NCBI RefSeq assembly: GCF_002305875.1 | Contig: NZ_CP022098.1 | Coordinates: forward strand, 5,394,001 to 5,458,000 | Direction of reading: 5' to 3' | DNA from: Cystobacter fuscus | GTDB lineage: Bacteria; Myxococcota; Myxococcia; Myxococcales; Myxococcaceae | Length of the DNA stretch: 64,000 nt | Shown: positions 16,966 to 26,696 of the stretch, piece after piece | Numbering within the stretch: position 1 is the first letter of the stretch | Layout of the letters: every line of letters starts with the position of its first letter | Position numbers and translations under genes: made by a program | The notes under the pieces: generated by a model | The model's database searches: none | What the model was told of the DNA's origin: nothing | Seen by the model: only the letters and a program-made list of their open reading frames with translations

Positions 16966-19274
16966 TTCGTCGGAGTTTGTTCGCCGGCTTCGCGGTTGCC
17001 GTGCTGCTGGGAGGAGTGCTGCTGGCGTACCAGCCCGTGACGGGGTCGCTCCCGGAGGGCGCCAGCGGCGAGGCGTCGGGTTTCCACTGGCGGCACGTCG
17101 CCGAGCGGCTGCGCATCATCTCCGCCGAGAGCCACTTCATTGGCACCCGGGCGCATCGCGAGGTGTACCGGTACATCCTCGAGGAGGCCGCGAAGAACCC
17201 GGGGGTCCAGGTCGAGCTGCAGTCGGTCGAGGCGAGCTACCGCGCGTGGGAGCCGTTCGCGATCGCCACCGTGAACAACGTCGTGGCGCGGCTGCCCGGC
17301 ACCCAGGGAGGGCGGAGCGTGCTGGTGGTGGCGCATTACGACTCGGCCCCCACCAGTCCGGGCGCGGCCGACGACGGGACCGCGGTGGCCGCCATGTTGG
17401 AGGTGTTGCGCCTGATGGCGAGTGGAACGCGCCCGCGCAACGACCTCGTCTTCCTGTTCGCCGACGCGGAAGAGGTGGGCTCCATGGGCGCCAGCGCCTT
17501 CCTGGAGGCGCTGACCCCCGCCGAGCGCGAGCGGATCGCCACGGTGCTGAACTTCGATGCACGCGGCAACCGGGGACCCGTGGTCATGTTCGAGACCAGC
17601 CAGGACAACGGCTGGCTCATCGAGCAGTTCGCCACCGCGAGCCCGTCTCCGGTGGGCCACTCCCTGGCGAGCGCGATCTACGGCCTGCTGAAGAACGGCA
17701 CCGACTTCTCGGTCTTCCGTGACGCCGGGATGAGCGGGCTGAACTTCGCGTACTTCGACGGGTTGGAGGTGTACCACACGCGCGGAGAGTCGGCCGCCAG
17801 CGTCGACCCGCGCAGCATCCAGCACCAGGGCGAGCAGATGCTGGCCCTGGTGCGGCAACTGGCGAACGAGGACCTGAGCCACGTCGTCAGCCCACCCGTC
17901 ATCTACTTCGATGTGCTCGGCCTGTTCGTGGTCCGGTACGGACTCTGGTTGGGCCAGGTACTCGCGCTGGGGTGCGCACTGGGGCTGGGGCTGCTGCTCT
18001 TCCGGGGCGTGCGCTCGGGACAGCTGCGGCTGGGGCGCTGTGGTGTGGCGCTGGCCGTCGCGCTGGGGGGGGTGGTGCTCCCCGCGCTGCTGGCCTGGCT
18101 GCTGTGGGGCGCGGTGCGGTGGTTGGAGCCCCGGTACATGCTGTTGCCCGGGGAGACCTCCGTCTCCACGGAGCGCTACTTCATCGGGCTGCTGGTGCTG
18201 GCGGCGGCGGTGATCGCGTGGGGGGCGCATGCCGTGAGGCGCCTCCTGACACCGGCGGAGCTGGCGGTTGGCGCGCTGGTGCCGTGGACGATGCTGGCCG
18301 TGCTCAGTGTGTTCCTGTTGCCGGGCACCAGCTACTTCTTCCAGTGGCCGCAGCTCTGCGGGCTGGGGTTGCTCTCCCTCTTGCTGCGCGAGGAACGACA
18401 GCCGTCCGCGCCGTCCTCCCTGGCCCTGGGGCTCGCTCCGCTGCTGTTCGTTCCCTCCATCCTGCTGGTCGTCCCGCTCACCCGGCTGCTCTACGCCGCG
18501 TTTGGCATGACGGGCATCGCCCTGGTCATCGCCCTGTGGTCGCTGGGGTGGACCCTTTTCGTGCCGTTCCTTCGCTTCATCCTGGGCGGGCCACTGGTCT
18601 GGTGTGCCCGCCTGGGGGTCGTCGCGGGGGGCGCTCTCTTCGTGGCCGCGTTCGTCATGCGGGTATTCGATTCGTCCCAGCCGAGCATGAACTCCCTGGT
18701 GTACCTGCTGGACATCGACCAGAAGAAGGCGTTCTGGGTCTCGGGAGATCCCTTCCTCGACGAGTGGACCGGGCCGAGCCTCGGGGCCGGTGCGCGGCAG
18801 GAGCAACTGGAGCACTACTTCCCGTACGTGGACTGGAAGGTGTTCGTGGCGGAGACCTCCGTACGTGAATACCCCGCTCCGGGCCTCGAGGTGCTGGCCG
18901 ATACCCGGCAAGGTGCGCGGCGGCAGGTGGCGATCCGCCTGCTGCCACGGCTCGACGCCTCGATGCTCGAGCTGCGGGTCTCCCCCGCGAAGCTCCTGGG
19001 GGTCGAGGTCGCCGGCAAGCACTATGGGCCAGCCGAGCTGCGCAGCGACTGGGGACGGTTGATCTTCCAGTTCTGGACGCCGGCCACGACCGGTGTCGAC
19101 ATGAAGTTGCTCCTGGAAGAGGACCTCCAGGTGGAGCTGCGCCTGAGCGAGGTGCGGTACGGCAGCGAGTCCACGGAGCCGCTGTTCCCCCAGCGGAGAC
19201 CCGCGGACAAGAGCCCCTATCCCTTCGGCTGGTTCTCGGATTCGGTGCGTGTCACCCAGGCGGTGCGGCTATGA
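16962..19274 (+). CDS. M28-family membrane metallopeptidase
   Basis: A 770-residue protein with an N-terminal signal/anchor helix, a periplasmic M28 aminopeptidase domain (~40-310), about eight membrane helices (~320-590) and a C-terminal soluble domain of ~170 residues. The dizinc motif is visible as 'VVAHYDSAPTSPGAADDGTA' (His125, Asp137), 'LFADAEEVGSMGASAF', 'NFDARG' and a late His in 'DGLEVYHTRGE'. This layout matches the ERMP1/Fxna type of membrane M28 peptidase. In this cluster it may trim a peptide precursor or hydrolyse the product; that is inference. It overlaps the genes on both sides by 4 bp. Confidence 0.8.
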   Translation: MIRRSLFAGFAVAVLLGGVLLAYQPVTGSLPEGASGEASGFHWRHVAERLRIISAESHFIGTRAHREVYRYILEEAAKNPGVQVELQSVEASYRAWEPFAIATVNNVVARLPGTQGGRSVLVVAHYDSAPTSPGAADDGTAVAAMLEVLRLMASGTRPRNDLVFLFADAEEVGSMGASAFLEALTPAERERIATVLNFDARGNRGPVVMFETSQDNGWLIEQFATASPSPVGHSLASAIYGLLKNGTDFSVFRDAGMSGLNFAYFDGLEVYHTRGESAASVDPRSIQHQGEQMLALVRQLANEDLSHVVSPPVIYFDVLGLFVVRYGLWLGQVLALGCALGLGLLLFRGVRSGQLRLGRCGVALAVALGGVVLPALLAWLLWGAVRWLEPRYMLLPGETSVSTERYFIGLLVLAAAVIAWGAHAVRRLLTPAELAVGALVPWTMLAVLSVFLLPGTSYFFQWPQLCGLGLLSLLLREERQPSAPSSLALGLAPLLFVPSILLVVPLTRLLYAAFGMTGIALVIALWSLGWTLFVPFLRFILGGPLVWCARLGVVAGGALFVAAFVMRVFDSSQPSMNSLVYLLDIDQKKAFWVSGDPFLDEWTGPSLGAGARQEQLEHYFPYVDWKVFVAETSVREYPAPGLEVLADTRQGARRQVAIRLLPRLDASMLELRVSPAKLLGVEVAGKHYGPAELRSDWGRLIFQFWTPATTGVDMKLLLEEDLQVELRLSEVRYGSESTEPLFPQRRPADKSPYPFGWFSDSVRVTQAVRL

Positions 19275-20497
19275 GCCAGTCAGCTGAGGGGAGGGTGGTC
19301 GAGTCCGAGCGGCTCTTCAACAGGAGGATCACCGCCTATTACGTCTATTTCGTCGCCAGCCAGACCGCGTTCGATCGTGGCATCTTCGTGCTCTTCCTGC
19401 TGTCGAAGCAGTTCTCGGGCGAGCAGATCGGGCTGTTGCAGGCCTCCCTGTTCTGGGCCACCGTCGCCTCCGAAGTGCCCACGGGAATCATCGGGGACAA
19501 GTACGGCAAGAAGCTGAGCGTGGGCATCGGCCTGGGCCTGTTCATCTCCTACTGCGCCAGCGTCATCCTCTTCTCCGGGTTCGCGCCGTTCCTGCTCCTG
19601 TATTGCGTCTACGGCGTCGCCAAGAGCTTCATCTCGGGCTCGGATCGCGCGCTCCTCTTCGATTACCTGAAGGCCCATGGCCGCGAGGAGGACTTCCTGC
19701 GCATCGACTCGCGCGCCAGGGCGCTGGGGGCCTTCGCCATGGCGATCGCCATCGTGGCAGGAGGGTACCTGCAGCGCGTGTCCTGGTCGCTGGTCTACAT
19801 CGCCTACGGCCTGGCGTTCGTGGTCAGCCTCGTGGCCTGGTCGCGGATGCGCGACGTGGAGTCCGAGGTGGGGTCCGACACGTCGCAGGGGGCCAGGACG
19901 GGAATCCTCCAGCAGATCGGCCAGTTCTTCTTCCAGCAGCCAGGCAAGGGCCTGACGATGCTCATCGTCGCGTCCGCGCTCCTGGTGGGGGCGCTCACCC
20001 CGTACTACATCTTCTCCCAGGCCATCTTCAAAGCCTACGGGCTGGAGCCCTACCAGATTGGTACGGTCATCGCCGTGGCGGAGGTGCTGGCCGCTGGCTC
20101 CTACCTGCTGGCCGAGCGCGTCTCGCGCCTGTTGTCGCTCGAGCATGCGCTCTACCTCGCCGCGGCGCTGGCGGCGGGTCTGCTGGTGCTCAATGGCGTG
20201 CATGAGTTGCGGCTGATGGTGGTCGCCTTCCTGAGCGTGACCGCGCTGGGTCCGCTGTGCGAGGTGCTCGTTGGCAACTACCTCATCGGCAAGGTGCCGG
20301 GCCCCATCCGCGCCTCGGCCATGTCCATTGTCTCCTTCGTGGAGTCCATGGTCATCAGCGTGGGATACCTTGGCTACGGCTATGCCCTCGAGCTGATCGA
20401 CATCCGCCAGTTCGTCGTGGCGAGCGCGCTCCTGCCCTGTATGGCGGCCGGGTGCGCGTTCGTCTACTTCAGGAGAGCGAGGAGCGCACTCGCATGA
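19271..20497 (+). CDS. MFS transporter, copy 1
   Basis: A 408-residue protein with about 12 membrane helices. The helix 2-3 loop carries the MFS signature region ('EVPTGIIGDKYGKKLSVGIG'). It is a close paralog of the protein at 30069-31322 ('KQFSGEQIGLLQA', 'GSDRALLFDYLKAHGRE' and 'GYLQRVSWSLVYIAYGLAF' in both). Encoded between the M28 peptidase and the acyl-AMP ligase with ATGA overlaps at both ends, it is most likely the exporter or self-resistance pump for the cluster product. Confidence 0.85.
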   Translation: MSQSAEGRVVESERLFNRRITAYYVYFVASQTAFDRGIFVLFLLSKQFSGEQIGLLQASLFWATVASEVPTGIIGDKYGKKLSVGIGLGLFISYCASVILFSGFAPFLLLYCVYGVAKSFISGSDRALLFDYLKAHGREEDFLRIDSRARALGAFAMAIAIVAGGYLQRVSWSLVYIAYGLAFVVSLVAWSRMRDVESEVGSDTSQGARTGILQQIGQFFFQQPGKGLTMLIVASALLVGALTPYYIFSQAIFKAYGLEPYQIGTVIAVAEVLAAGSYLLAERVSRLLSLEHALYLAAALAAGLLVLNGVHELRLMVVAFLSVTALGPLCEVLVGNYLIGKVPGPIRASAMSIVSFVESMVISVGYLGYGYALELIDIRQFVVASALLPCMAAGCAFVYFRRARSALA

Positions 20498-22557
20498 GCA
20501 CGAAAATGAATCCCGAGACCCTGGTCGATCTGATGCGCCAGCGGGCGGAGACCTTCGGTGAGCGCCCGGTGTACAGCTTGTTGTCGGATGGGAAGCTCGT
20601 GGAGCAACTCGGCTTCACGGCGCTCCAGGCGCATGCCACGGGGGTCGCGGCACGGCTCTCCGAGCACACCGCCGTGGGCGATCGGGTCCTTCTGCTGTGC
20701 CCGCCGGGGCTCGACTACATCCGGGCGTTCTTCGGCTGTCTGCTCGCCAGCCGGATCGCGGTCCCCGCGTACCCGCCGCGCAACAACCGGCACATGTTGC
20801 GCCTGCTGGCGATCATCCAGGACAGCCAGGCCACCTGTGTCCTGACCACCCGCGCGCTTCGCGACAAGCTCCACTCCAGCCTCCAGGCCACCGGCGGTCA
20901 GGTGCGCGCGGAGATCGTGGCGGTGGACGAGGTGGATGTGTCGTCCGGGCGGACCTGGGACGGGCCCGTGCCGCGGGCCTCCGAGGTGGCCTTCCTGCAG
21001 TACACCTCGGGTTCCACGGGCTCGCCCAAGGGCGTCATGGTGACGCATCGCAACCTGATGATGAACAGCGCCATGAGCGCGGACGCCTTCGAGCTGACGA
21101 CCGACTCCGTCTACGTCTCGTGGCTGCCGCTGTTCCATGACATGGGCCTCATGGGGATGCTGCAGGGCGTCTACTCGGGCATGCACACGTTCCTGATGTC
21201 GCCTCTCGACTTCGTGACCCGGCCTTCGCGCTGGCTGGAGGCGATCTCCAAGCACCGGGCCACGATCAGCGGCGGACCCAACTTCGCCTACGAGCTGTGC
21301 ACCACCAAGATCACCGATGAGGAGCTCCGGGGTCTGGACCTGTCGTGCTGGCGCATCGCGTTCAATGGTTCGGAGCCCGTACAGGCCGAGGTGCTGCATC
21401 GATTCAGCCAACGCTTCCAGGCGTGCGGCTTCCGGCGCCAGGCGCACTACCCCTGCTACGGGCTGGCCGAGGCGACCTTGTTCGTCTCGGGCTCCGCCGG
21501 TCCGCGCGAGCCGGTGATCAAGGCCCTGTCGAGAGCCCGGCTGGTGGAGCACGAGGTGCGCGAGGTGATGGGCCCCCAGGACGAGGTGAAGCACCTCGTG
21601 AGCTGTGGGCGGGCGTTTCACGACGAGTCCATCAAGATCGTGGATGCCGAGACGCGGACCGAGCTGCCCGAAGGCCGGCTGGGGGAGGTCTGGATCTCCG
21701 GCTCGCATGTGGCCAGGGGTTATTGGCGCAACGAGTCAGCCACCGAGGAGACCTTCCACGCCGTCCTCCCGGGCGATTCCCGCCACTTCCTGCGCACCGG
21801 GGACCTGGGCTTCCTGGACAAGGGGGAGCTGTACATCACCGGGCGGCTCAAGGATCTGATCATCGTCCGCGGGCAGAACCACTACCCCCAGGACATCGAG
21901 GTGACCGCCCAGCAGAGCCACCCCGCGCTGGTGGCGGGTGGTGGCGCGGCCTTCGCGCTCTCGCCGTCGGAGGGGGAGCCCGAGGGCACCGAGCGTGTCG
22001 TGCTGGTGCAGGAGGTGCGCCGCACCGCCCGGAATCAACCGCTCGAGGGGGTGATCGCCGCCATCAAGGAGGCGGTGACGGAGGCCCTGGGGGTGGAGCT
22101 GCATCAAGTCGTGCTGGTGCAGGAGCAGAGCATTCCCAAGACGTCCAGCGGGAAGATCCAGCGCCGCCAGACCCGGCAGCTCTTCCTGGAGAGCGGGCTG
22201 AAGCGGATCGCGGTGGACGGTGGCGCCTCGGAGTCTGAGACCGCGGCGGGTGGCGCGGGCCCCCTCCCGGCCGCCACGCGGGCCTTGCTGCAGGCCCCGC
22301 CGGCGCAAGCTCGGGCCCTGCTGGAGAACACCGTCAAGAGCCTGGCGTCCCAGGTCCTCAAGCGCCCCTTCATCCTGCTCGACGCGCGCCAGCCCCTGAG
22401 GAACTACGGCCTGAACGAGGCAACCACCCAGGTTCTGCGCACCCGGCTGCGTGAGGAGCTTGGCGTCGAGCTCGCGGCGGCCATCCCGGAGTCAGCCTCG
22501 ATTGGTACCCTGGCCGAGCTGCTCCTCTCCCAACTCGTCGGGTTGCACGCGGAGTGA
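20494..22557 (+). CDS. Fatty acyl-AMP ligase with C-terminal carrier-like domain
   Basis: A 687-residue protein. The adenylating domain has 'LQYTSGSTGSPKGVMVTHRN', 'SWLPLFHDMGLMGMLQGV', 'YPCYGLAEATLFVSG' and 'RTGDLGFLDKGELYITGRLK', which is diagnostic for FAALs that pass acyl-AMP to a carrier protein rather than to CoA. The start at 20494 overlaps the MFS stop (ATGA). The last ~75 residues have the length and helices of a carrier protein, but the attachment site reads GLNEA where GxDSL is required, so no Ser is available for phosphopantetheine. The acyl acceptor is therefore expected to be the N-terminal ACP of the NRPS at 31838, which has an intact GLDSL. Confidence 0.88.
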   Translation: MSTKMNPETLVDLMRQRAETFGERPVYSLLSDGKLVEQLGFTALQAHATGVAARLSEHTAVGDRVLLLCPPGLDYIRAFFGCLLASRIAVPAYPPRNNRHMLRLLAIIQDSQATCVLTTRALRDKLHSSLQATGGQVRAEIVAVDEVDVSSGRTWDGPVPRASEVAFLQYTSGSTGSPKGVMVTHRNLMMNSAMSADAFELTTDSVYVSWLPLFHDMGLMGMLQGVYSGMHTFLMSPLDFVTRPSRWLEAISKHRATISGGPNFAYELCTTKITDEELRGLDLSCWRIAFNGSEPVQAEVLHRFSQRFQACGFRRQAHYPCYGLAEATLFVSGSAGPREPVIKALSRARLVEHEVREVMGPQDEVKHLVSCGRAFHDESIKIVDAETRTELPEGRLGEVWISGSHVARGYWRNESATEETFHAVLPGDSRHFLRTGDLGFLDKGELYITGRLKDLIIVRGQNHYPQDIEVTAQQSHPALVAGGGAAFALSPSEGEPEGTERVVLVQEVRRTARNQPLEGVIAAIKEAVTEALGVELHQVVLVQEQSIPKTSSGKIQRRQTRQLFLESGLKRIAVDGGASESETAAGGAGPLPAATRALLQAPPAQARALLENTVKSLASQVLKRPFILLDARQPLRNYGLNEATTQVLRTRLREELGVELAAAIPESASIGTLAELLLSQLVGLHAE

Positions 22558-22646
22558 ACGGGTGGGCGGAGGGGGCTGTAATTCCTGACATAACAGGGCT
22601 TCAAGGATTTACTTCAATGCCTACTAAATGTTAAGAGTGGGGGGGC

Positions 22647-23639
22647 ATGGAATCCTTGAAACGACGTTCTCTCGTCGTGGTCGGGACCGGACCAGCGCAA
22701 TTGGAAGAACCCGCGGTTCCGGTGGGAAAGACATCCTGGACGGGCCACGCCATGGGTCATCATGGCGAGGTGTTCCAGGGCGTCGTGCGGGATCAGCAGG
22801 GGCGTCTGCACCGAGCCCTGTGTTCGCTGCCCTGTGGAGGCTTGAGCTCGGAGGCCGTGTTTCATGTGGGCACCGGCAAGGGCATCGTCGTCTACCCCGC
22901 GTGGAAGACGAAGGCGCGCCGCGCCGCGCAACTGGCGCTGGAATGGGCCGGCCGGAGCGAGACGGGTGGCTATCTGGAGGTGAGCAGCGACATCCCGCCT
23001 GGCTGGGGGCTCGGCTCCTCGACCAGTGATGTCACCGCGGCGCTGCGAGCGGTCTTCGCCGCACTGCAGATGGACGTGGGCAATGAGGTCGTGGCCAGAC
23101 TGGCGGTGAAGGCCGAGACGGCTTGTGACTCGACCATCTTCAACCAGTCCGCGGTGCTGTTCGCGCATCGTGAGGGCGAGGTGCTGGAGGACCTGGGCGG
23201 GCCGATCCCCGAGTGTGAGGTGCTCGGCTTCAACTCGGATGACAGCGGGAACGGAGTCGACACGCTCGAGTTCAGCCCGGCGCGCTACGGTCCCAAGGAG
23301 ATCGAGACCTTCGCCGAGCTGCTCGGGGTGCTGCGGCGGGCGATCCGGGCCCAGGATGTGCGGCTGTTGGGGCAGGTGGCGACCGCGTGCGCGCGCATCA
23401 ACCAGGCCTATCTGCCCACGCCGCGGTTCGAGCAGCTCGAGGAGGTGGTGAGCCGCGTGGGGGCCGTCGGCATCCAGGTGGCCCACAGCGGCACCGTCGT
23501 CGGCCTGCTGTTCGATCCACGCGGCCCCGAGAAGGACACCCGGATCCAGACGGCTCGGGAGGAACTCGTACGCCTGGGGTTCTCGAGGCAGTGGAGCTTC
23601 TCCACCACGAAGGTGGAGCCGTTGCACTTCGAGGATTAG
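22647..23639 (+). CDS. GHMP-family kinase, PduX (L-threonine kinase)-like
   Basis: A 330-residue protein. 'GHAMGHHGEVFQGVVRD' replaces the usual PGSCGEL(V/I)QG of PduX-like kinases, and 'SSDIPPGWGLGSSTSDVTAA' is the GHMP ATP-binding loop. A Gly/Ala-rich late motif ('VGAVGIQVAHSGTVVGLLFD') matches GHMP motif 3. PduX phosphorylates L-Thr for cobalamin synthesis. Next to an NRPS a Thr, Ser or hydroxy-acid kinase that prepares or tailors a building block is more likely; this is inference. An 89-bp relatively AT-rich spacer before it could contain a separate promoter. Confidence 0.7.
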   Translation: MESLKRRSLVVVGTGPAQLEEPAVPVGKTSWTGHAMGHHGEVFQGVVRDQQGRLHRALCSLPCGGLSSEAVFHVGTGKGIVVYPAWKTKARRAAQLALEWAGRSETGGYLEVSSDIPPGWGLGSSTSDVTAALRAVFAALQMDVGNEVVARLAVKAETACDSTIFNQSAVLFAHREGEVLEDLGGPIPECEVLGFNSDDSGNGVDTLEFSPARYGPKEIETFAELLGVLRRAIRAQDVRLLGQVATACARINQAYLPTPRFEQLEEVVSRVGAVGIQVAHSGTVVGLLFDPRGPEKDTRIQTAREELVRLGFSRQWSFSTTKVEPLHFED

Positions 23640-23645
23640 TCGAGG

Positions 23646-23675
23646 CGAGGGGGCCGCTCACCGTGGCTCCCCTCG
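23646..23675. terminator. Hairpin between convergent genes
   Basis: CGAGGGGGCC pairs with GGCTCCCCTCG (one bulged T, 9-nt loop) in the 36-bp gap between the convergent kinase and HTTM-like genes. It can fold on either strand. There is no clear T-run. Confidence 0.45.
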
Positions 23676-25115
23676 TTACTCCCAATGTTCCGCGCGCATC
23701 TCGGGATTCATGGGGACCGGGCGGAAGTGCAGCAACTTGCGAGCGAGCCAGGCTGGAGGCGTGAAGGCCTCGTCCGAGGCGTTTTCGGGAAGCCGGAGCG
23801 TTCGCTCCTCGCCGTGGCGCCGGTAGCGGACGAAGAACGTGCCGCCCTCCTCCTTCTTCTGCGCCAGGAGCCGGCGGAACTCGAACCAGGTCAACATCCA
23901 CCCGCGCTCCTTCACGTGGTTCAGCTCCTCACTGGAGGACTCGAGAATCTCCACGAGGTCTTCCTGGAAGTGCGCGACGCGCAGGCCCTTGCAGGGCATG
24001 AGCAGGTGATTGCACCGCCCCCCCTCCGTGTAGAGGTTGGAGTACATCGCGAAGGCCGAGCCCGTCTTCAGCCCGAGGTAGGGGCACAAGCCGTTGAACA
24101 CCAGGAGCACGATCAGGACCTGGGCACCCCGGGGCGCCTGGCGCAAGGCCGACCAGGAGAGGGCCTGGACTCGCGCGCGAGATACCTCCAGGGACAGCCA
24201 GCTGGCCATGCAGCAGAAGGTGAGGCCCAGGAACGCCAGGCGTCCCACGAAACGGATGTACGCCGCGGGATCTGCTCCCGGCTCGGGGAAGGGCGTCACG
24301 AGGGCCAGCCCGAGCAGCACGAGTGCCACCCCCCCGAGTACCCCCCGCCGCACGGGACTCCACGTGACGGTGGGTTCCGCCTCCTGGGGCGAGGGGTCCA
24401 GACGGCGACGGAGCGGCTCGAGCAGTCCCGGCAACGACAACGAGTACAGCCCGAAGAGCATGATCGAGAAGCTGAGGATGTAGGGGTTGGGATGGAGCCC
24501 CAGCAGCAGATGGAAGACGAGCCCGAACCCCACCGCGTAGGGCACGGTGCGGCGGAAACACAGACCCACGGCCAGCCAGGCCTCGGACGCCAGGGTCCCC
24601 CAGACGGGAATCCACGCGGGCAGGGACGCGGGCAGGACGGGGTACGAGTCCACCGTCTCCAGGTAGAGATCATGGGCCGCGCTGTGCTCGGGCGACAGGA
24701 ACCCCGTGTTGAGCTTGTGGAAGGTGACGAATGCGTAGACGAGCACGAGCTGCAGTCTGAGCAGCGGGGCGAACCGTTCGAAGCCACGTTCCAGGCGGCC
24801 TTCCGGTGAGCGTCCCCGCTCGTCCGAGAAGAGGCACACCAGGATCGTGAGGTTCATGAAGAGCGTGAGGAGCGAGTGGTTGGGAACCACCGGGAGCTTC
24901 ACCAGGGTGAGCAGGCTCCACACGGCCGCCAGCGTGGCCAGCCGCTTCGCCGAATCCGGACGCAGCAGGAGCCAGAGCGCGGGAACCGCGGGGATGAGCT
25001 CGGCCAGCACCCACGCTCCCCACTTCCAATCCGGGGCCGTCGCGACCGTGTGGGCCAGCGCGTAGATGGCCCAGGCAATGTTGAACAGGACCGGGTGGGT
25101 TTTGAGCTGGCGCAT
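23676..25115 (-). CDS. Polytopic membrane protein, HTTM/VKGC-like
   Basis: A 479-residue protein with about ten hydrophobic segments in the first ~380 residues and a soluble C-terminal domain of ~100 residues ('GWMLTWFEFRRLLAQKKEEG', 'GEERTLRLPENASDEAFTPP'). The pattern of helices, with 'YAFVTFHKLNTGFLSPEHSA' and 'YILSFSIMLFGLYSLSLPGL', resembles HTTM proteins. The start at 25115 is chosen over in-frame codons up to 25223 because homology-like sequence starts at MRQLKTHPVLFNIAW. The function is unknown. It is the last gene of a four-gene minus-strand run (28163 to 23676). Confidence 0.6.
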   Translation of the reverse strand: MRQLKTHPVLFNIAWAIYALAHTVATAPDWKWGAWVLAELIPAVPALWLLLRPDSAKRLATLAAVWSLLTLVKLPVVPNHSLLTLFMNLTILVCLFSDERGRSPEGRLERGFERFAPLLRLQLVLVYAFVTFHKLNTGFLSPEHSAAHDLYLETVDSYPVLPASLPAWIPVWGTLASEAWLAVGLCFRRTVPYAVGFGLVFHLLLGLHPNPYILSFSIMLFGLYSLSLPGLLEPLRRRLDPSPQEAEPTVTWSPVRRGVLGGVALVLLGLALVTPFPEPGADPAAYIRFVGRLAFLGLTFCCMASWLSLEVSRARVQALSWSALRQAPRGAQVLIVLLVFNGLCPYLGLKTGSAFAMYSNLYTEGGRCNHLLMPCKGLRVAHFQEDLVEILESSSEELNHVKERGWMLTWFEFRRLLAQKKEEGGTFFVRYRRHGEERTLRLPENASDEAFTPPAWLARKLLHFRPVPMNPEMRAEHWE

Positions 25116-25203
25116 CGGCCCCCCATTCCATAGCAGGCTCGGAACGAGATGCGCAGCAGCTCCCCACGGGGAGCGCGGACCTTCTCGCTCCGTTCGCGGA
25201 AAC

Positions 25204-26643
25204 TCAGCCCTTGGACACGGCACACTGCCGCCTGGTGTCGAAGCGCAGGACGTCCCCCGGCAACCAGCGTATCACCCGTGTTTCTCCACCCTGCTCGGCG
25301 ATGCGGCTTTCGATCTGCCCGAGCACCTGGGCTTCGGGCGGCTCTCCGTCCCCCCAGCCGATGTCTTCGATCTCGAGCCCGATACCCCTGAAGCCATTGG
25401 CATACGGTGCGAAGGCCTTCGCCTTGGACGAGACGCAGACGTTGCCAATTCCCTGGGGCCCCAGCGTCACGGAGGGGCCGTGCTTGCCCGCGCGAGAGCG
25501 GACCAGCTTCTGCAGCTCCGAGACGGGAAGCACCATCCAGAAGGTGAACAAGCCCTGCCAGAACGGAGCCCCGGTCATTTCCCGGCAGCAGCTCAGGATC
25601 AAATCGGGCTCACCCCTCCGGGCCACGGACTGCTTCAGCACCTCCTCGACGGAACCCAGGGAGTCGGTGCCACTGTCCACCAGCACGATCACCGAGAACC
25701 CTGGCGTGTGGATGCGGTAGCAGTTCCCCCAGTTGCGAACATTCTCGGGCGGCAGAGGCCCATCGAGAGTCGGCTGCTCGCCGAAGAAGGGAAGGATATC
25801 GATTTCGATGTCCTTGATGCGCACGGTCTCCCCCCAGGCGGGAGCCAGGGCGTTCTGTCCGACATCCTTCAAGGATTGGAGCATGTCGTCCTGGGCCAGG
25901 AGCGAGGGGAAGGGAATCCTGGGAACGATGACCGGAACATGGCCATCACCGCCGTAGCGCATGATGGAAGGGATGTGCCAGTGATCCAGGTGGCTGTGGG
26001 TGATCAGCATGGCATCGATCGCCACATCCATATTGGAGGGAGATTGATCCAGATTCGACAGGCCGAGCGGTCCACAAGCCGCCAGACCCACCGGATCGAT
26101 CAGGATCTTCGCCTGCTCTGAAGCGATGAGGAGCGATGCGTGTTCCAGACGCTGGATGCCCGTCCCTTCGAACCTGGGCCACTTCAGCCCTTCGGCTCCG
26201 CCAGACGCAGTCACCTCGATGATGCGCGGCTCGGACAGGGCCTCGGAGAGGGCGGACCAGGGCTTGCCCTGCAGAGACTCGCGCAGCAGTCGCGCCACCT
26301 CGGGGAGCTGCTCCCGGCTGGCACCCGTCATGATGGGGTCGGCCTCCGGGTGGAAGAACGCCAGCGCCCACTGGCTGCGATCCTGGTGCATGTCGTACAG
26401 CAAGGACTTGCTGGCGATGCAGCCCCCGTTCTTCACCGACTCGAGATCGAACAGCTCTCCGAGAGAGGGTTCCCTCTCCAACATCTGCTTCAAGAGGTCC
26501 GCGCAGCGGTGGGGCTCGAACCCGGCCTCCAGAAACGAATTCAAGAGCTCTTCTTGATAGCTGAGCAGCAGACTGAAGTCTTGAAGCCGGGTCGCCAGCA
26601 CACCCGTGGTGAAGAAGATGCCCAGCTGATCAGGTACTGACAC
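25204..26643 (-). CDS. Metallo-beta-lactamase-fold hydrolase with N-terminal extension
   Basis: A 479-residue protein. The GTG at 26643 follows GGAGG; longer in-frame extension upstream overlaps the ASCH gene and is rejected. Residues ~1-180 are a helical region without recognised motifs. The MBL domain follows with the zinc motif 'ITHSHLDHWHI', then 'NWGNCYRIHTPGFSVIVLVD' with the usual Asp. It is close to the lipid/N-acyl hydrolase side of the superfamily rather than to beta-lactamases, but the substrate is unknown. A second MBL protein is encoded at 29213. With no NRPS thioesterase present, either could take part in release. Confidence 0.65.
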   Translation of the reverse strand: MSVPDQLGIFFTTGVLATRLQDFSLLLSYQEELLNSFLEAGFEPHRCADLLKQMLEREPSLGELFDLESVKNGGCIASKSLLYDMHQDRSQWALAFFHPEADPIMTGASREQLPEVARLLRESLQGKPWSALSEALSEPRIIEVTASGGAEGLKWPRFEGTGIQRLEHASLLIASEQAKILIDPVGLAACGPLGLSNLDQSPSNMDVAIDAMLITHSHLDHWHIPSIMRYGGDGHVPVIVPRIPFPSLLAQDDMLQSLKDVGQNALAPAWGETVRIKDIEIDILPFFGEQPTLDGPLPPENVRNWGNCYRIHTPGFSVIVLVDSGTDSLGSVEEVLKQSVARRGEPDLILSCCREMTGAPFWQGLFTFWMVLPVSELQKLVRSRAGKHGPSVTLGPQGIGNVCVSSKAKAFAPYANGFRGIGLEIEDIGWGDGEPPEAQVLGQIESRIAEQGGETRVIRWLPGDVLRFDTRRQCAVSKG

Positions 26644-26696
26644 ACTGCCTCCGTCGGGGATTGTTCCTGCCCCCGAGTATAGGCGGAAAGGGAGGC

